Positions 1 to 4,779 of a stretch of 5,919 nt of DNA are shown piece by piece; position 1 is the stretch's first letter, and each line of letters begins with the position of its first letter. Under the pieces are notes generated by a model that was not told the DNA's origin, did not search any database, and was given only the letters and a program-made list of their open reading frames with translations. Both the position numbers and the translations under genes were made by a program. Source of the DNA: Nitrospirota bacterium (lineage in GTDB: Bacteria > Nitrospirota > Thermodesulfovibrionia > Thermodesulfovibrionales > UBA6898); contig JAJYLU010000136.1 in the NCBI GenBank assembly GCA_021787505.1, positions 1 to 5,919 on the forward strand. The letters are read 5' to 3'.

Positions 1-819
1 CTCGACGGCACGCTTCTCGATTACGCCACCTATTCCTTCGAGAAGGCGCTGCCCTCACTCAAGCTCCTCAGGAGTGGCGGGCTGCCCCTCATCATCTGCT
101 CGAGCAAGACAAAGGCCGAGATCGAATATTACCGGAAGAAACTCGCAAACCGTCATCCCTTTGTCTCGGAAAATGGCGGCGGGATATTCATCCCAAAGGG
201 AAACTTCGATTTCGACATAAGAGACGTGCACCCCGAAGCCACTGAGGAGGCGGATTACACAGTGATCAGACTCGGCGCACGGTATTCCGACCTTAGAGAG
301 GCGGTAGGATCGTTGATGGCAGAGGGCTTCGACCTCTGGGGTTTCGGGGACATGTCGGCCGGCGAGGTGGCGGAGATCTCCGGGCTGACCGTTTTCGAGG
401 CGGAGCTTTCGAAAAAAAGGGATTTTGACGAACCCTTTCTTTTTCAGGGCAATGAAGAGGATGAAAAGAAACTTGTCGATGCGATAACGGGGAAGGGCTT
501 CAACTGCACGAAGGGGAGGTTCTTTCATATACTCGGGGACAGCAATAAAGGGACTGCCGTCTCTGTCTTGTCGGCCCTCTACCGGAGACAGATGGGCGAT
601 ATCATCACCGTCGGCCTGGGTGACAGACCGAACGATTTTCCGATGCTGCAGGAGGTAGACATCCCCGTCCTGGTACAGCAACCCGGAGGAAATTACGCAG
701 AAGGCCTGAACGTCCCCGGGCTCATCAGGGCCGGCGGCGTCGGCCCGGAAGGATGGACCAAAGCGGTCCTTGACATCCTCTCCGGCGTGATTTCCGCAGG
801 CAGAGAAGACCGCCGCTGA
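1..819 (+). CDS. mpgP: Mannosyl-3-phosphoglycerate phosphatase, HAD family (5' partial)
   Basis: Likely removes the phosphate from mannosyl-3-phosphoglycerate to give the compatible solute mannosylglycerate in the cytoplasm. The reading frame is open from base 1, so the start lies outside the window; only about ten N-terminal residues seem to be missing. All four HAD motifs are visible, numbered from the first visible residue: motif I LDGTLLD at 1-7 (the nucleophile Asp is just outside), motif II Ser in ICSSKT at 32-37, motif III Lys183 in DSNKG, and motif IV GDRPND with Asp208 and Asp212. The SENGGGIFIP stretch after motif II and the long cap insert are typical of the MpgP branch of Cof-type phosphatases. 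The visible 272 residues match the family's usual length. The partner synthase gene may lie just upstream. A glucosyl-3-phosphoglycerate or other sugar phosphatase is the main alternative. HAD assignment is firm, exact substrate less so. Confidence 0.85.
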   Translation, partial: LDGTLLDYATYSFEKALPSLKLLRSGGLPLIICSSKTKAEIEYYRKKLANRHPFVSENGGGIFIPKGNFDFDIRDVHPEATEEADYTVIRLGARYSDLREAVGSLMAEGFDLWGFGDMSAGEVAEISGLTVFEAELSKKRDFDEPFLFQGNEEDEKKLVDAITGKGFNCTKGRFFHILGDSNKGTAVSVLSALYRRQMGDIITVGLGDRPNDFPMLQEVDIPVLVQQPGGNYAEGLNVPGLIRAGGVGPEGWTKAVLDILSGVISAGREDRR

Positions 820-866
820 CGTGCGGCAGGATTTGCTTGTGATTCATGCCATCTCTTCACCGATAA

Positions 867-1244
867 TCAGGCCGTATCGTCCGCCCGGCAGTCGTACCTG
901 CGGCACCTGAGAGGACGATCTTCCCAGCAAACGCACCGGAGGGTGTTTCTGTCGAGATGAGGGCAGTATCCATCCGCATCCCTGGCGATAAAGAAAGGCC
1001 TTGTCGGATTATGGCTGATCAGCCCCTTCGCGACCTCTTCTTTTGTAAGGGCAAATGCAAGTGTGCAGCACCTGGCCCTGCAGTCACGGAGCCGCGGGCC
1101 GCAGTCCACTGCCGCATCCGGAACGCCCACGTCTTCCCTTCCGTAGACCGCCGCGATTCCCATCTCGACCATCTTTTGCAAGGCCGACAGAAGCCGCTGT
1201 TTTTCCTCCTCCGGCAGCGAGAGATTCTGCAGATCGTCATCCAT
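867..1244 (-). CDS. YkgJ-family cysteine-cluster protein (putative Zn/Fe chelating)
   Basis: A 125-residue cytoplasmic protein with the cysteine signature of the YkgJ / UPF0153 family, proposed to chelate zinc or iron; no reaction is established. Cysteines fall in two clusters: C48-x6-C55-x3-C59-C60, then C94 in CPHLD, C104, C106, C114 and C119 in a CVCWEDRPLRCRRYDC block. The CPxLD and RPxxCR elements are family hallmarks. Residues 1-30 are a charged helix before the domain. The start is ATG at 1244, the only one available because an in-frame stop lies at 1257-1259; a weak purine-rich stretch (GAGAAG) precedes it. A TACAAT at 1281-1286 on this strand could be its -10 box. The gene converges on the phosphatase gene (47-base gap) and diverges from the HMA-like gene. 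Family confident, function unknown. Confidence 0.8.
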   Translation of the reverse strand: MDDDLQNLSLPEEEKQRLLSALQKMVEMGIAAVYGREDVGVPDAAVDCGPRLRDCRARCCTLAFALTKEEVAKGLISHNPTRPFFIARDADGYCPHLDRNTLRCVCWEDRPLRCRRYDCRADDTA

Positions 1245-1364
1245 ATCGTCTTCTCGTCAACAGATATTGCCCGACGGATTATTGTACTCCGAACATCCGA
1301 AAACATGCATGATCATTTTCCGCCTTTTCTACTTCCCGAGCGGAGCTATGGATGCCGGCGCTTT

Positions 1365-1381
1365 TGCGATATACTTGAACT
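1365..1381 (+). promoter_or_regulatory. Putative -10 box giving a leaderless start for the HMA-like gene
   Basis: TATACT at 1370-1375 matches the sigma-70 -10 consensus at five of six positions and is preceded by TGCGA. Only six bases separate it from the ATG at 1382, so transcription would begin at or next to the start codon. No Shine-Dalgarno is present in the bases before the ATG. No convincing -35 box is seen at 16-18 bases upstream. Promoter status is inferred from sequence only. Confidence 0.4.
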
Positions 1382-1612
1382 ATGAAAAAAACATATCTCA
1401 CTGTCGAAAAGGAATTCTGCGGCGAGTGCTCGCTGGCCCTGATGCACTTCATCGGGAACATGCGGGGCGTGGACTCGATCACAGCCGAGGACGGAAAGGT
1501 CGCCATCACCTTCGACGAATCGGAGGTGCGTGAAGACGCTCTCCTTAAGCTCACGAGAGAGACTGTCGAAAAACTGGGCTACAAGATGGCCGAAGAAGAG
1601 ACTGCGGAATAG
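1382..1612 (+). CDS. Small HMA-like metal-binding protein
   Basis: A 76-residue soluble protein that looks like a stand-alone heavy-metal-associated (HMA, ferredoxin-like) domain. The predicted order is beta (KTYLTVEKEF), the CxxC motif C13-G-E-C16, helix (SLALMHFIGNM), beta (GVDSITAEDG), beta (KVAITFD), a long helix (REDALLKLTRETVEKLG) and a final short strand. This is the beta-alpha-beta-beta-alpha-beta pattern of copper chaperones and the N-terminal domains of P-type ATPases. The CGEC motif lacks the usual GMTC context, so the metal is uncertain and a thiol or redox role is possible. No transporter gene is next to it. It is divergent from the YkgJ gene, another cysteine-rich protein. The start is set by ATG 1382, just after a -10-like box and without a ribosome binding site. 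The name is a fold-level call. Confidence 0.7.
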   Translation: MKKTYLTVEKEFCGECSLALMHFIGNMRGVDSITAEDGKVAITFDESEVREDALLKLTRETVEKLGYKMAEEETAE

Positions 1613-1743
1613 ATCGCCATCGACATCCGTGAAAATTGCCGGACTTCGCGGCTATCCGCAGTTACCATTCTTGATTGCCCTGGAAAGACAACCCCAAAAA
1701 AAGGCAGCCTCCATTATCATTTTTCTGGAGCAGCGGCCTCTTC
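1613..1743. other. Convergent intergenic region
   Basis: Gap between the 3' ends of the HMA-like gene and the 64-residue gene. It holds the minus-strand terminator at 1696-1738. On the plus strand the same stem is followed only by a short T-rich TCTTCTT stretch, so termination of the plus-strand gene here is possible but weak. No credible gene is seen in it. Confidence 0.5.
1696..1738 (-). terminator. Rho-independent terminator of the P460 operon
   Basis: Reading the minus strand, the stop codon at 1746-1744 is followed within five bases by an interrupted stem: GGCcGCtgCTCC (1738-1727) pairs with GGAGGCtGCC (1712-1703) around an A-rich loop of about 14 bases. Seven T residues follow directly (1702-1696). 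The stem has a mismatch and a two-base bulge, but its position and the T tract make it a good intrinsic terminator. Confidence 0.7.
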
Positions 1744-1938
1744 TTATGCCTTGACTGCTACAAGGACGATGCCCAGTTCCCTCTCGGTCTTCCGTATCAC
1801 ATCGAGTTCCTCTTCGGTCAGGGTTTCAGCCGCAACATCGTGACAGCTGAACGCCAGCAGTGTCTTCCCCATCTTCTTCTCGGCAGACTTAATGGTCTCG
1901 ATCTTCTCCTTGTCCAGTTTAGAAAAAGCGCACAACAT
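1744..1938 (-). CDS. Hypothetical 64-residue protein with two tandem alpha-beta units
   Basis: I do not recognise a named family. The protein is small, soluble and charged, with no signal peptide. Residues 8-32 and 40-64 align without a gap as two copies of a 25-residue unit: an amphipathic helix starting at L-x-x-E, a conserved E and G, then a hydrophobic strand (KTLLAFSC and IVLVAVKA). Seven positions are identical and most others are conservative. Cys3, Cys32 and His33 are the only obvious metal or thiol candidates. The start is well supported: AAGGAGG at 1947-1953 lies eight bases before the ATG. It is the second gene after the P460-type gene, 59 bases downstream on the same strand, and shares its terminator, so the two are probably co-transcribed. 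Unlike P460 it should stay in the cytoplasm. Gene reality is likely, function unknown. Confidence 0.75.
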   Translation of the reverse strand: MLCAFSKLDKEKIETIKSAEKKMGKTLLAFSCHDVAAETLTEEELDVIRKTERELGIVLVAVKA

Positions 1939-1997
1939 GATCTTTTCCTCCTTGTCAAAACCTCATCATGCGGGACGGACCCGTTAGAATCATCTGC

Positions 1998-2519
1998 CTA
2001 TTTGCCGATCTTCTCCGTCATGATGAAGTCGTTGGCCTTATTGCCTCCGTGGCATTTGATGCACGCCTCGACCTTGCCCGACGCTAGCACCTTGCCGTAC
2101 GGATCGTATTTCGCCCAGAACCAATCACCTGCCGACGGATTATAGTCCTTGATCTTATAGATGACGGTCAGGGCGGCAAGTTTTTTCACGGGAGTGTAGT
2201 TTTCTTTCACGACAATCGAGCTATCGGCCATCTTCCCTGTCTTGTCTTTTGCCGAAAAGTAGGCCCGGTTGTTCACATAGGTGGTCAGAAACGCCCCGTG
2301 AGGCTCTCTTCCCTCGTAAAGCCTTCCCTTCCCGGGCCAGAGTTCCCACTTGTCGTAAGGATTATCTTTTGTGATGTAGTAGTATAACTTTACGGCATCA
2401 GGTCCCGGTAACGGGACCATCGTCTCCGACGGCTTTTCTTCGTGTACGGCATAGGCAATAACAACCAGGCCGAAGAGTACTACAACGGAAACCAGAACTG
2501 CGAACAGATTTTTTTTCAT
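1998..2519 (-). CDS. Cytochrome P460-family c-type haem protein (exported)
   Basis: A 173-residue exported monohaem protein. Residues 1-24 form a signal peptide (MKKN, hydrophobic core, AYA cleavage site), placing it in the periplasm. The haem motif CIKCH is at 153-157, close to the C-terminus as is usual for the family. Preceding segments also fit cytochrome P460 / cytochrome c'-beta: KWELWPGKG, HGAFLTTYVNNRA, SSIVVKENY, LTVIYKIKDYNP and GDWFWAKYDPYGKV. Known P460s oxidise hydroxylamine using a haem cross-linked to a lysine; the related c'-beta proteins bind NO. Which one this is cannot be told without a structural alignment to locate the cross-link lysine and distal residues. The start at 2519 is chosen because GGAGG at 2525-2529 lies five bases upstream and the signal peptide begins there; a longer reading frame to 2663 would run through the promoter. 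First gene of a two-gene unit. Confidence 0.85.
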   Translation of the reverse strand: MKKNLFAVLVSVVVLFGLVVIAYAVHEEKPSETMVPLPGPDAVKLYYYITKDNPYDKWELWPGKGRLYEGREPHGAFLTTYVNNRAYFSAKDKTGKMADSSIVVKENYTPVKKLAALTVIYKIKDYNPSAGDWFWAKYDPYGKVLASGKVEACIKCHGGNKANDFIMTEKIGK

Positions 2520-2553
2520 TTCTGCCTCCGGGGTTAATGTTTTGGAGATCAAC

Positions 2554-2565
2554 TTCTCTTGAGAA
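2554..2565. promoter_or_regulatory. Inverted repeat at the P460 transcription start (possible operator)
   Basis: TTCTC-TT-GAGAA is a perfect five-base inverted repeat lying immediately downstream of the -10 box and over the expected transcription start of the P460 operon. That position would suit a repressor site. It is short, and no regulator gene is nearby, so the call is tentative. Confidence 0.25.
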
Positions 2566-2566
2566 C

Positions 2567-2594
2567 AATTTATCACGTGCCGCAGCATTGTCAA
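2567..2594 (-). promoter_or_regulatory. Sigma-70-type promoter of the P460 operon
   Basis: On the minus strand a perfect TTGACA (2594-2589) is separated by 16 bases from TAAATT (2572-2567), which is preceded by TG plus one base (an extended -10). Transcription would start near 2560, giving a leader of about 40 bases that ends in the GGAGG ribosome binding site. This is the best-formed promoter in the window. Confidence 0.65.
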
Positions 2595-2668
2595 TGTCTT
2601 TCGCCCGAAATACACACGAACCTCTTCATCCGGGTGGCGGTATGATCCCGACACGGGCCACACATAAA

Positions 2669-2686
2669 TGCGCTATAATAAACATC
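2669..2686 (+). promoter_or_regulatory. Perfect -10 box giving a leaderless start for the RelA/SpoT-like gene
   Basis: A consensus TATAAT at 2674-2679 is preceded by TGCGC and followed after seven bases by GTG 2687. The transcript would start at or within a base or two of the start codon, and there is no Shine-Dalgarno in front of it. No good -35 box is seen at the usual spacing. Confidence 0.45.
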
Positions 2687-4189
2687 GTGACGTCTCTGAA
2701 TCAAACCGCTGCGAACCTGGAACTCCATCACGAGATTTTCGGTTCTATCCTGGACAGAAGCGAGATGACCCCCTTCCTGCTGCTGCCCGCAACAGATTAT
2801 GAAACAGCTCTCGCGCAGGCGTCGAAGATGATGGGCAACCGCGGGTTCGATATCCTCGGCAATAATGAACTCCAGGAGAGCGAGCGACAAAGGGCGCAGA
2901 AGTATATAGAACAGGTATACAAGTACTTCTCCACGTGGATGTTCCCCTTTTTCAACGGCCAGATGCAGAGGCTGGCCGCCCTCGGCTCAGACAATGCAGC
3001 TCTCTACGGGGACTGCCTGCGGGCCGTCGGGGAAATGGAATCGGTGCTGACGGATGCGGAGTTCCGCAAAATTGTCGGTAAAGACCCCCGCCATCTCTTT
3101 CTTCTATCTTCGTCGAGAAAGTATCCCCGCGTGTTTTACGGCTACGAGGGGAGGGACCTCGACATCCCTGTCGCGTGGCAGCGGGCCGCATGTGCCATGC
3201 TCAAGATGGGCCATCTGATCAAGTCGATCGAAGAAGACAGCCAGGACATCGACGATTACGCACAGCTCGGCATCTTTCTCGATATGCAGGGACAGGGCCT
3301 GCACGATCTTTACAACTACAACTGGGAAAATCCGGGGCATCTTCCCGAGAGCGAGTCCGTGCAGAGGGCATTTGTCAAGATTTCGACTTTCTTTCATAAG
3401 CTGAAAGAGTCGATGGCATTCGACGCGAGCAAAGGATGTCTGGTCTTTAACAGCGGCGACGGGGTCGAGGTCGACATCGCCGAGGTCAAGGCAAGGCTGA
3501 AAAGCCCGGAGAGCATGGTCACCAAGCTTGGAAAGGACATCGAGGGGGAAGCGTACGATATACGGGACATCCTGGCGATCACGTTTATTCTCAAAAGCAG
3601 GGACGACACGCTCAAGCTTTTTCATGCGCTTCAGAAGCGGGGCGTCATCCTGCAGGAGAACACCGCGTCGCATTCTATCACGCAGACGCTCTTCGATAAT
3701 CCGGAAAGCATGCGGGAGGCCGTAAGGAGGCTGATGATCAGCCTTTCTCAAAGCGGGGGAGTCGATGAAACGCCCGACGAAGACGAGCTGCTCGCCAACG
3801 CCGAAAAATTCTACGAGGCGCTGAGCGTCAACACGGCAAAGAATTTGTATTCATCATTGGGACACAAGAAGTTCCAGTGCAAGATAAATTTCTCGCTGCC
3901 GGTCCACCGCACAGCCGCGACAAACAAGATCATGGTCCCGGGCACACCGCTCTACGCAAAACGGGACCGGATCGGCAAGAAAACCAAGCAACATACCCTG
4001 GGAGTAGAACTGCGAATATCCGACCTGCAGAGCTGGCGCACCTCAGAGCAAAGGGGGGACTCCCACCATGACGCTTACAAATTCCGCCAGCTTCTGTCAC
4101 TGATGAACAGGATATTCAAAAATACGTTCCGCTTCCCCGCAGAGCGCATCCCTCAGCTGAGGAAAGACCAGCTACAGCTTTTCCACTGA
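2687..4189 (+). CDS. Divergent RelA/SpoT-like synthetase-fold protein
   Basis: About 500 residues, soluble, no signal peptide or membrane segment. The C-terminal half resembles the RelA/SpoT nucleotidyltransferase domain. RLKSPESMVTK (R270, K272, S276, K280) matches the ATP-binding R-x-K...S...K block. DIRDILAITFI carries the expected catalytic Asp (D294), though the usual following Arg is Thr299. KKFQCKI (F396, Q397) fits the GYQS guanine-stacking loop. VELRI (E441) fits the ExQIRT motif with Gln replaced by Arg, and HDAYK (H461, Y464, K465) fits the HxxYK end. The first 260 residues are helical and unassigned; I see no HD hydrolase domain. It may belong to one of the uncharacterised families TIGR04552/TIGR04562, recalled from memory and unchecked. 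The start is chosen as GTG 2687 because TATAAT lies just before it; ATG 2642 and 2537 are alternatives, the latter inside the P460 leader. Enzyme activity is unproven. Confidence 0.65.
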   Translation: MTSLNQTAANLELHHEIFGSILDRSEMTPFLLLPATDYETALAQASKMMGNRGFDILGNNELQESERQRAQKYIEQVYKYFSTWMFPFFNGQMQRLAALGSDNAALYGDCLRAVGEMESVLTDAEFRKIVGKDPRHLFLLSSSRKYPRVFYGYEGRDLDIPVAWQRAACAMLKMGHLIKSIEEDSQDIDDYAQLGIFLDMQGQGLHDLYNYNWENPGHLPESESVQRAFVKISTFFHKLKESMAFDASKGCLVFNSGDGVEVDIAEVKARLKSPESMVTKLGKDIEGEAYDIRDILAITFILKSRDDTLKLFHALQKRGVILQENTASHSITQTLFDNPESMREAVRRLMISLSQSGGVDETPDEDELLANAEKFYEALSVNTAKNLYSSLGHKKFQCKINFSLPVHRTAATNKIMVPGTPLYAKRDRIGKKTKQHTLGVELRISDLQSWRTSEQRGDSHHDAYKFRQLLSLMNRIFKNTFRFPAERIPQLRKDQLQLFH

Positions 4190-4241
4190 CCGGGGAGTGT
4201 GCTGGCGACAAACAAATTAACTACAGCGTGCCTGTCCCCGG
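4190..4241 (+). other. Hairpin directly after the RelA/SpoT-like stop codon
   Basis: CCGGGGA (4190-4196) pairs perfectly with TCCCCGG (4235-4241), and GTGTGCTG (4197-4204) pairs with CAGCGTGC (4224-4231) using three G-U wobbles, with a three-base bulge (4232-4234) and a 19-base loop. The stem begins at the base after the stop codon. No T tract follows, so it is not a classical terminator. Its right arm lies inside the 3' end of the convergent lapA gene. Confidence 0.35.
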
Positions 4242-4538
4242 AGGCGGCTGACCTTCCCTCCCGGAAGGCCGGGGAGTCGTGGTCTTATTCAGGGCCTCTT
4301 CGAGCTGTTTCACCTTCCTTTTTTGCTCCCGGACAGCCGAGCCCTTTCTGAGAATCGACGGAACCGACATGAGAACGCCTGCGAGGAAACCAGCGGCAAA
4401 AACCACGACGAGAATAAATGCGAGAGAACCCACAAAGTGAAAGGTAAGGAAACTAAGCGTGACGACCGTCGCGTTCTGGACCGCAAAGAGCACGAGGACC
4501 GCCGCGATCAATAATGCAAGAAAAAGGAAAAATTGCAT
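4221..4538 (-). CDS. lapA: LapA-domain (DUF1049/YciS-like) inner-membrane protein
   Basis: A 105-residue inner-membrane protein of the LapA type. In Enterobacteria LapA works with LapB and FtsH in controlling LPS synthesis through LpxC; no lapB is visible here, so that role is inferred from family. Two membrane helices are clear at about residues 2-20 and 33-58, separated by the family motif FAVQNATVVTLSFLTF. A charged, coiled-coil-like segment follows (about 65-88, REQKRKVKQLEEALNK), then a proline- and glycine-rich tail. The length fits the family. The start is supported by AAGGGGG at 4543-4549, four bases before ATG 4538, and by a promoter upstream. It converges on the RelA/SpoT-like gene with a 31-base gap and is probably transcribed alone. 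The presence of LapA suggests a Gram-negative host. Confidence 0.8.
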   Translation of the reverse strand: MQFFLFLALLIAAVLVLFAVQNATVVTLSFLTFHFVGSLAFILVVVFAAGFLAGVLMSVPSILRKGSAVREQKRKVKQLEEALNKTTTPRPSGREGQPPPGTGTL

Positions 4539-4570
4539 ATAGCCCCCTTCGTCTGCCGGATTTAGAAAGC

Positions 4571-4579
4571 ATTATAGCA
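4571..4579 (-). promoter_or_regulatory. Extended -10 promoter of lapA
   Basis: On the minus strand TGC-TATAAT (4579-4571) is a perfect extended -10 element. Transcription would start near 4564 and give a leader of about 25 bases containing the AAGGGGG ribosome binding site. No convincing -35 box is seen, which extended -10 promoters tolerate. Confidence 0.55.
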
Positions 4580-4703
4580 TACCCTGGCATGGGAGGGACG
4601 CGGCGGCACTGTGACCTCAGGGCGAACGTCGGGCAGGGAATCGATCGAAGGAAAGGTCAGACATGCCTCTCGTACCGACGAAGATCGTCCGCAGAAATAA
4701 AAA
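4580..4703. other. Intergenic stretch upstream of lapA
   Basis: Between the lapA promoter and the terminator of the downstream-facing haem propeller gene I see no gene with a ribosome binding site or family similarity. A six-base inverted repeat (TGACCT 4612-4617, AGGTCA 4654-4659) is present but is too short and far apart to interpret. Confidence 0.4.
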
Positions 4704-4729
4704 CCGGGCATATCCTGAGACATGCCCGG
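4699..4729 (-). terminator. Rho-independent terminator of the haem propeller gene
   Basis: On the minus strand a perfect eight-base stem, CCGGGCAT (4729-4722) with ATGCCCGG (4711-4704), encloses a ten-base loop and runs straight into TTTTTATTT. It lies about 50 bases past the stop codon of the propeller gene. On the plus strand no T run follows, so it works in one direction. Confidence 0.85.
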
Positions 4730-4740
4730 CTATGGGACAT

Positions 4741-4763
4741 CAGGTCCGCGTGTCGCGGACCTG
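4741..4763 (-). other. Perfect 10-bp hairpin between stop codon and terminator
   Basis: CAGGTCCGCG (4741-4750) and CGCGGACCTG (4754-4763) form an uninterrupted ten-base, GC-rich stem with a three-base loop. It lies 16 bases after the propeller stop codon and 11 bases before the terminator stem. No T tract follows it, so it is likely a 3' stabilising or pausing structure, or a protein-binding palindrome. Confidence 0.6.
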
Positions 4764-4779
4764 GGTTAAGGAACGGTTC

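Noticed and set aside
55..681. Long minus-strand open frame opposite the phosphatase gene
   Set aside because: It lies antisense to a well-motif-supported HAD gene in codon-biased GC-rich DNA and resembles no family.
957..1385. Plus-strand open frame overlapping the YkgJ gene
   Set aside because: Shadow of the YkgJ frame; composition rich in Arg, His and Cys, no ribosome binding site and no recognisable domain.
2520..2663. N-terminal extension of the P460 gene
   Set aside because: It would put 48 residues before a clean signal peptide and would be coded through the TTGACA/TAAATT promoter and the ribosome binding site.
2537..2686. N-terminal extension of the RelA/SpoT-like gene
   Set aside because: The stretch overlaps the P460 promoter and leader, contains a perfect TATAAT, and reads like non-coding translation; ATG 2642 is kept only as an outside possibility.
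3104..3751. 215-residue minus-strand open frame inside the RelA/SpoT-like gene
   Set aside because: Antisense shadow with no family resemblance, while the plus frame carries ordered motifs.
4252..4268. CCTTCC/GGAAGG hairpin considered as a terminator
   Set aside because: It is inside the lapA coding sequence (Pro/Gly-rich tail), has no T tract and is explained by codon content.
4612..4659. TGACCT/AGGTCA inverted repeat
   Set aside because: Six bases with a 36-base spacer is expected by chance in a window this size, and it is not placed at a promoter.
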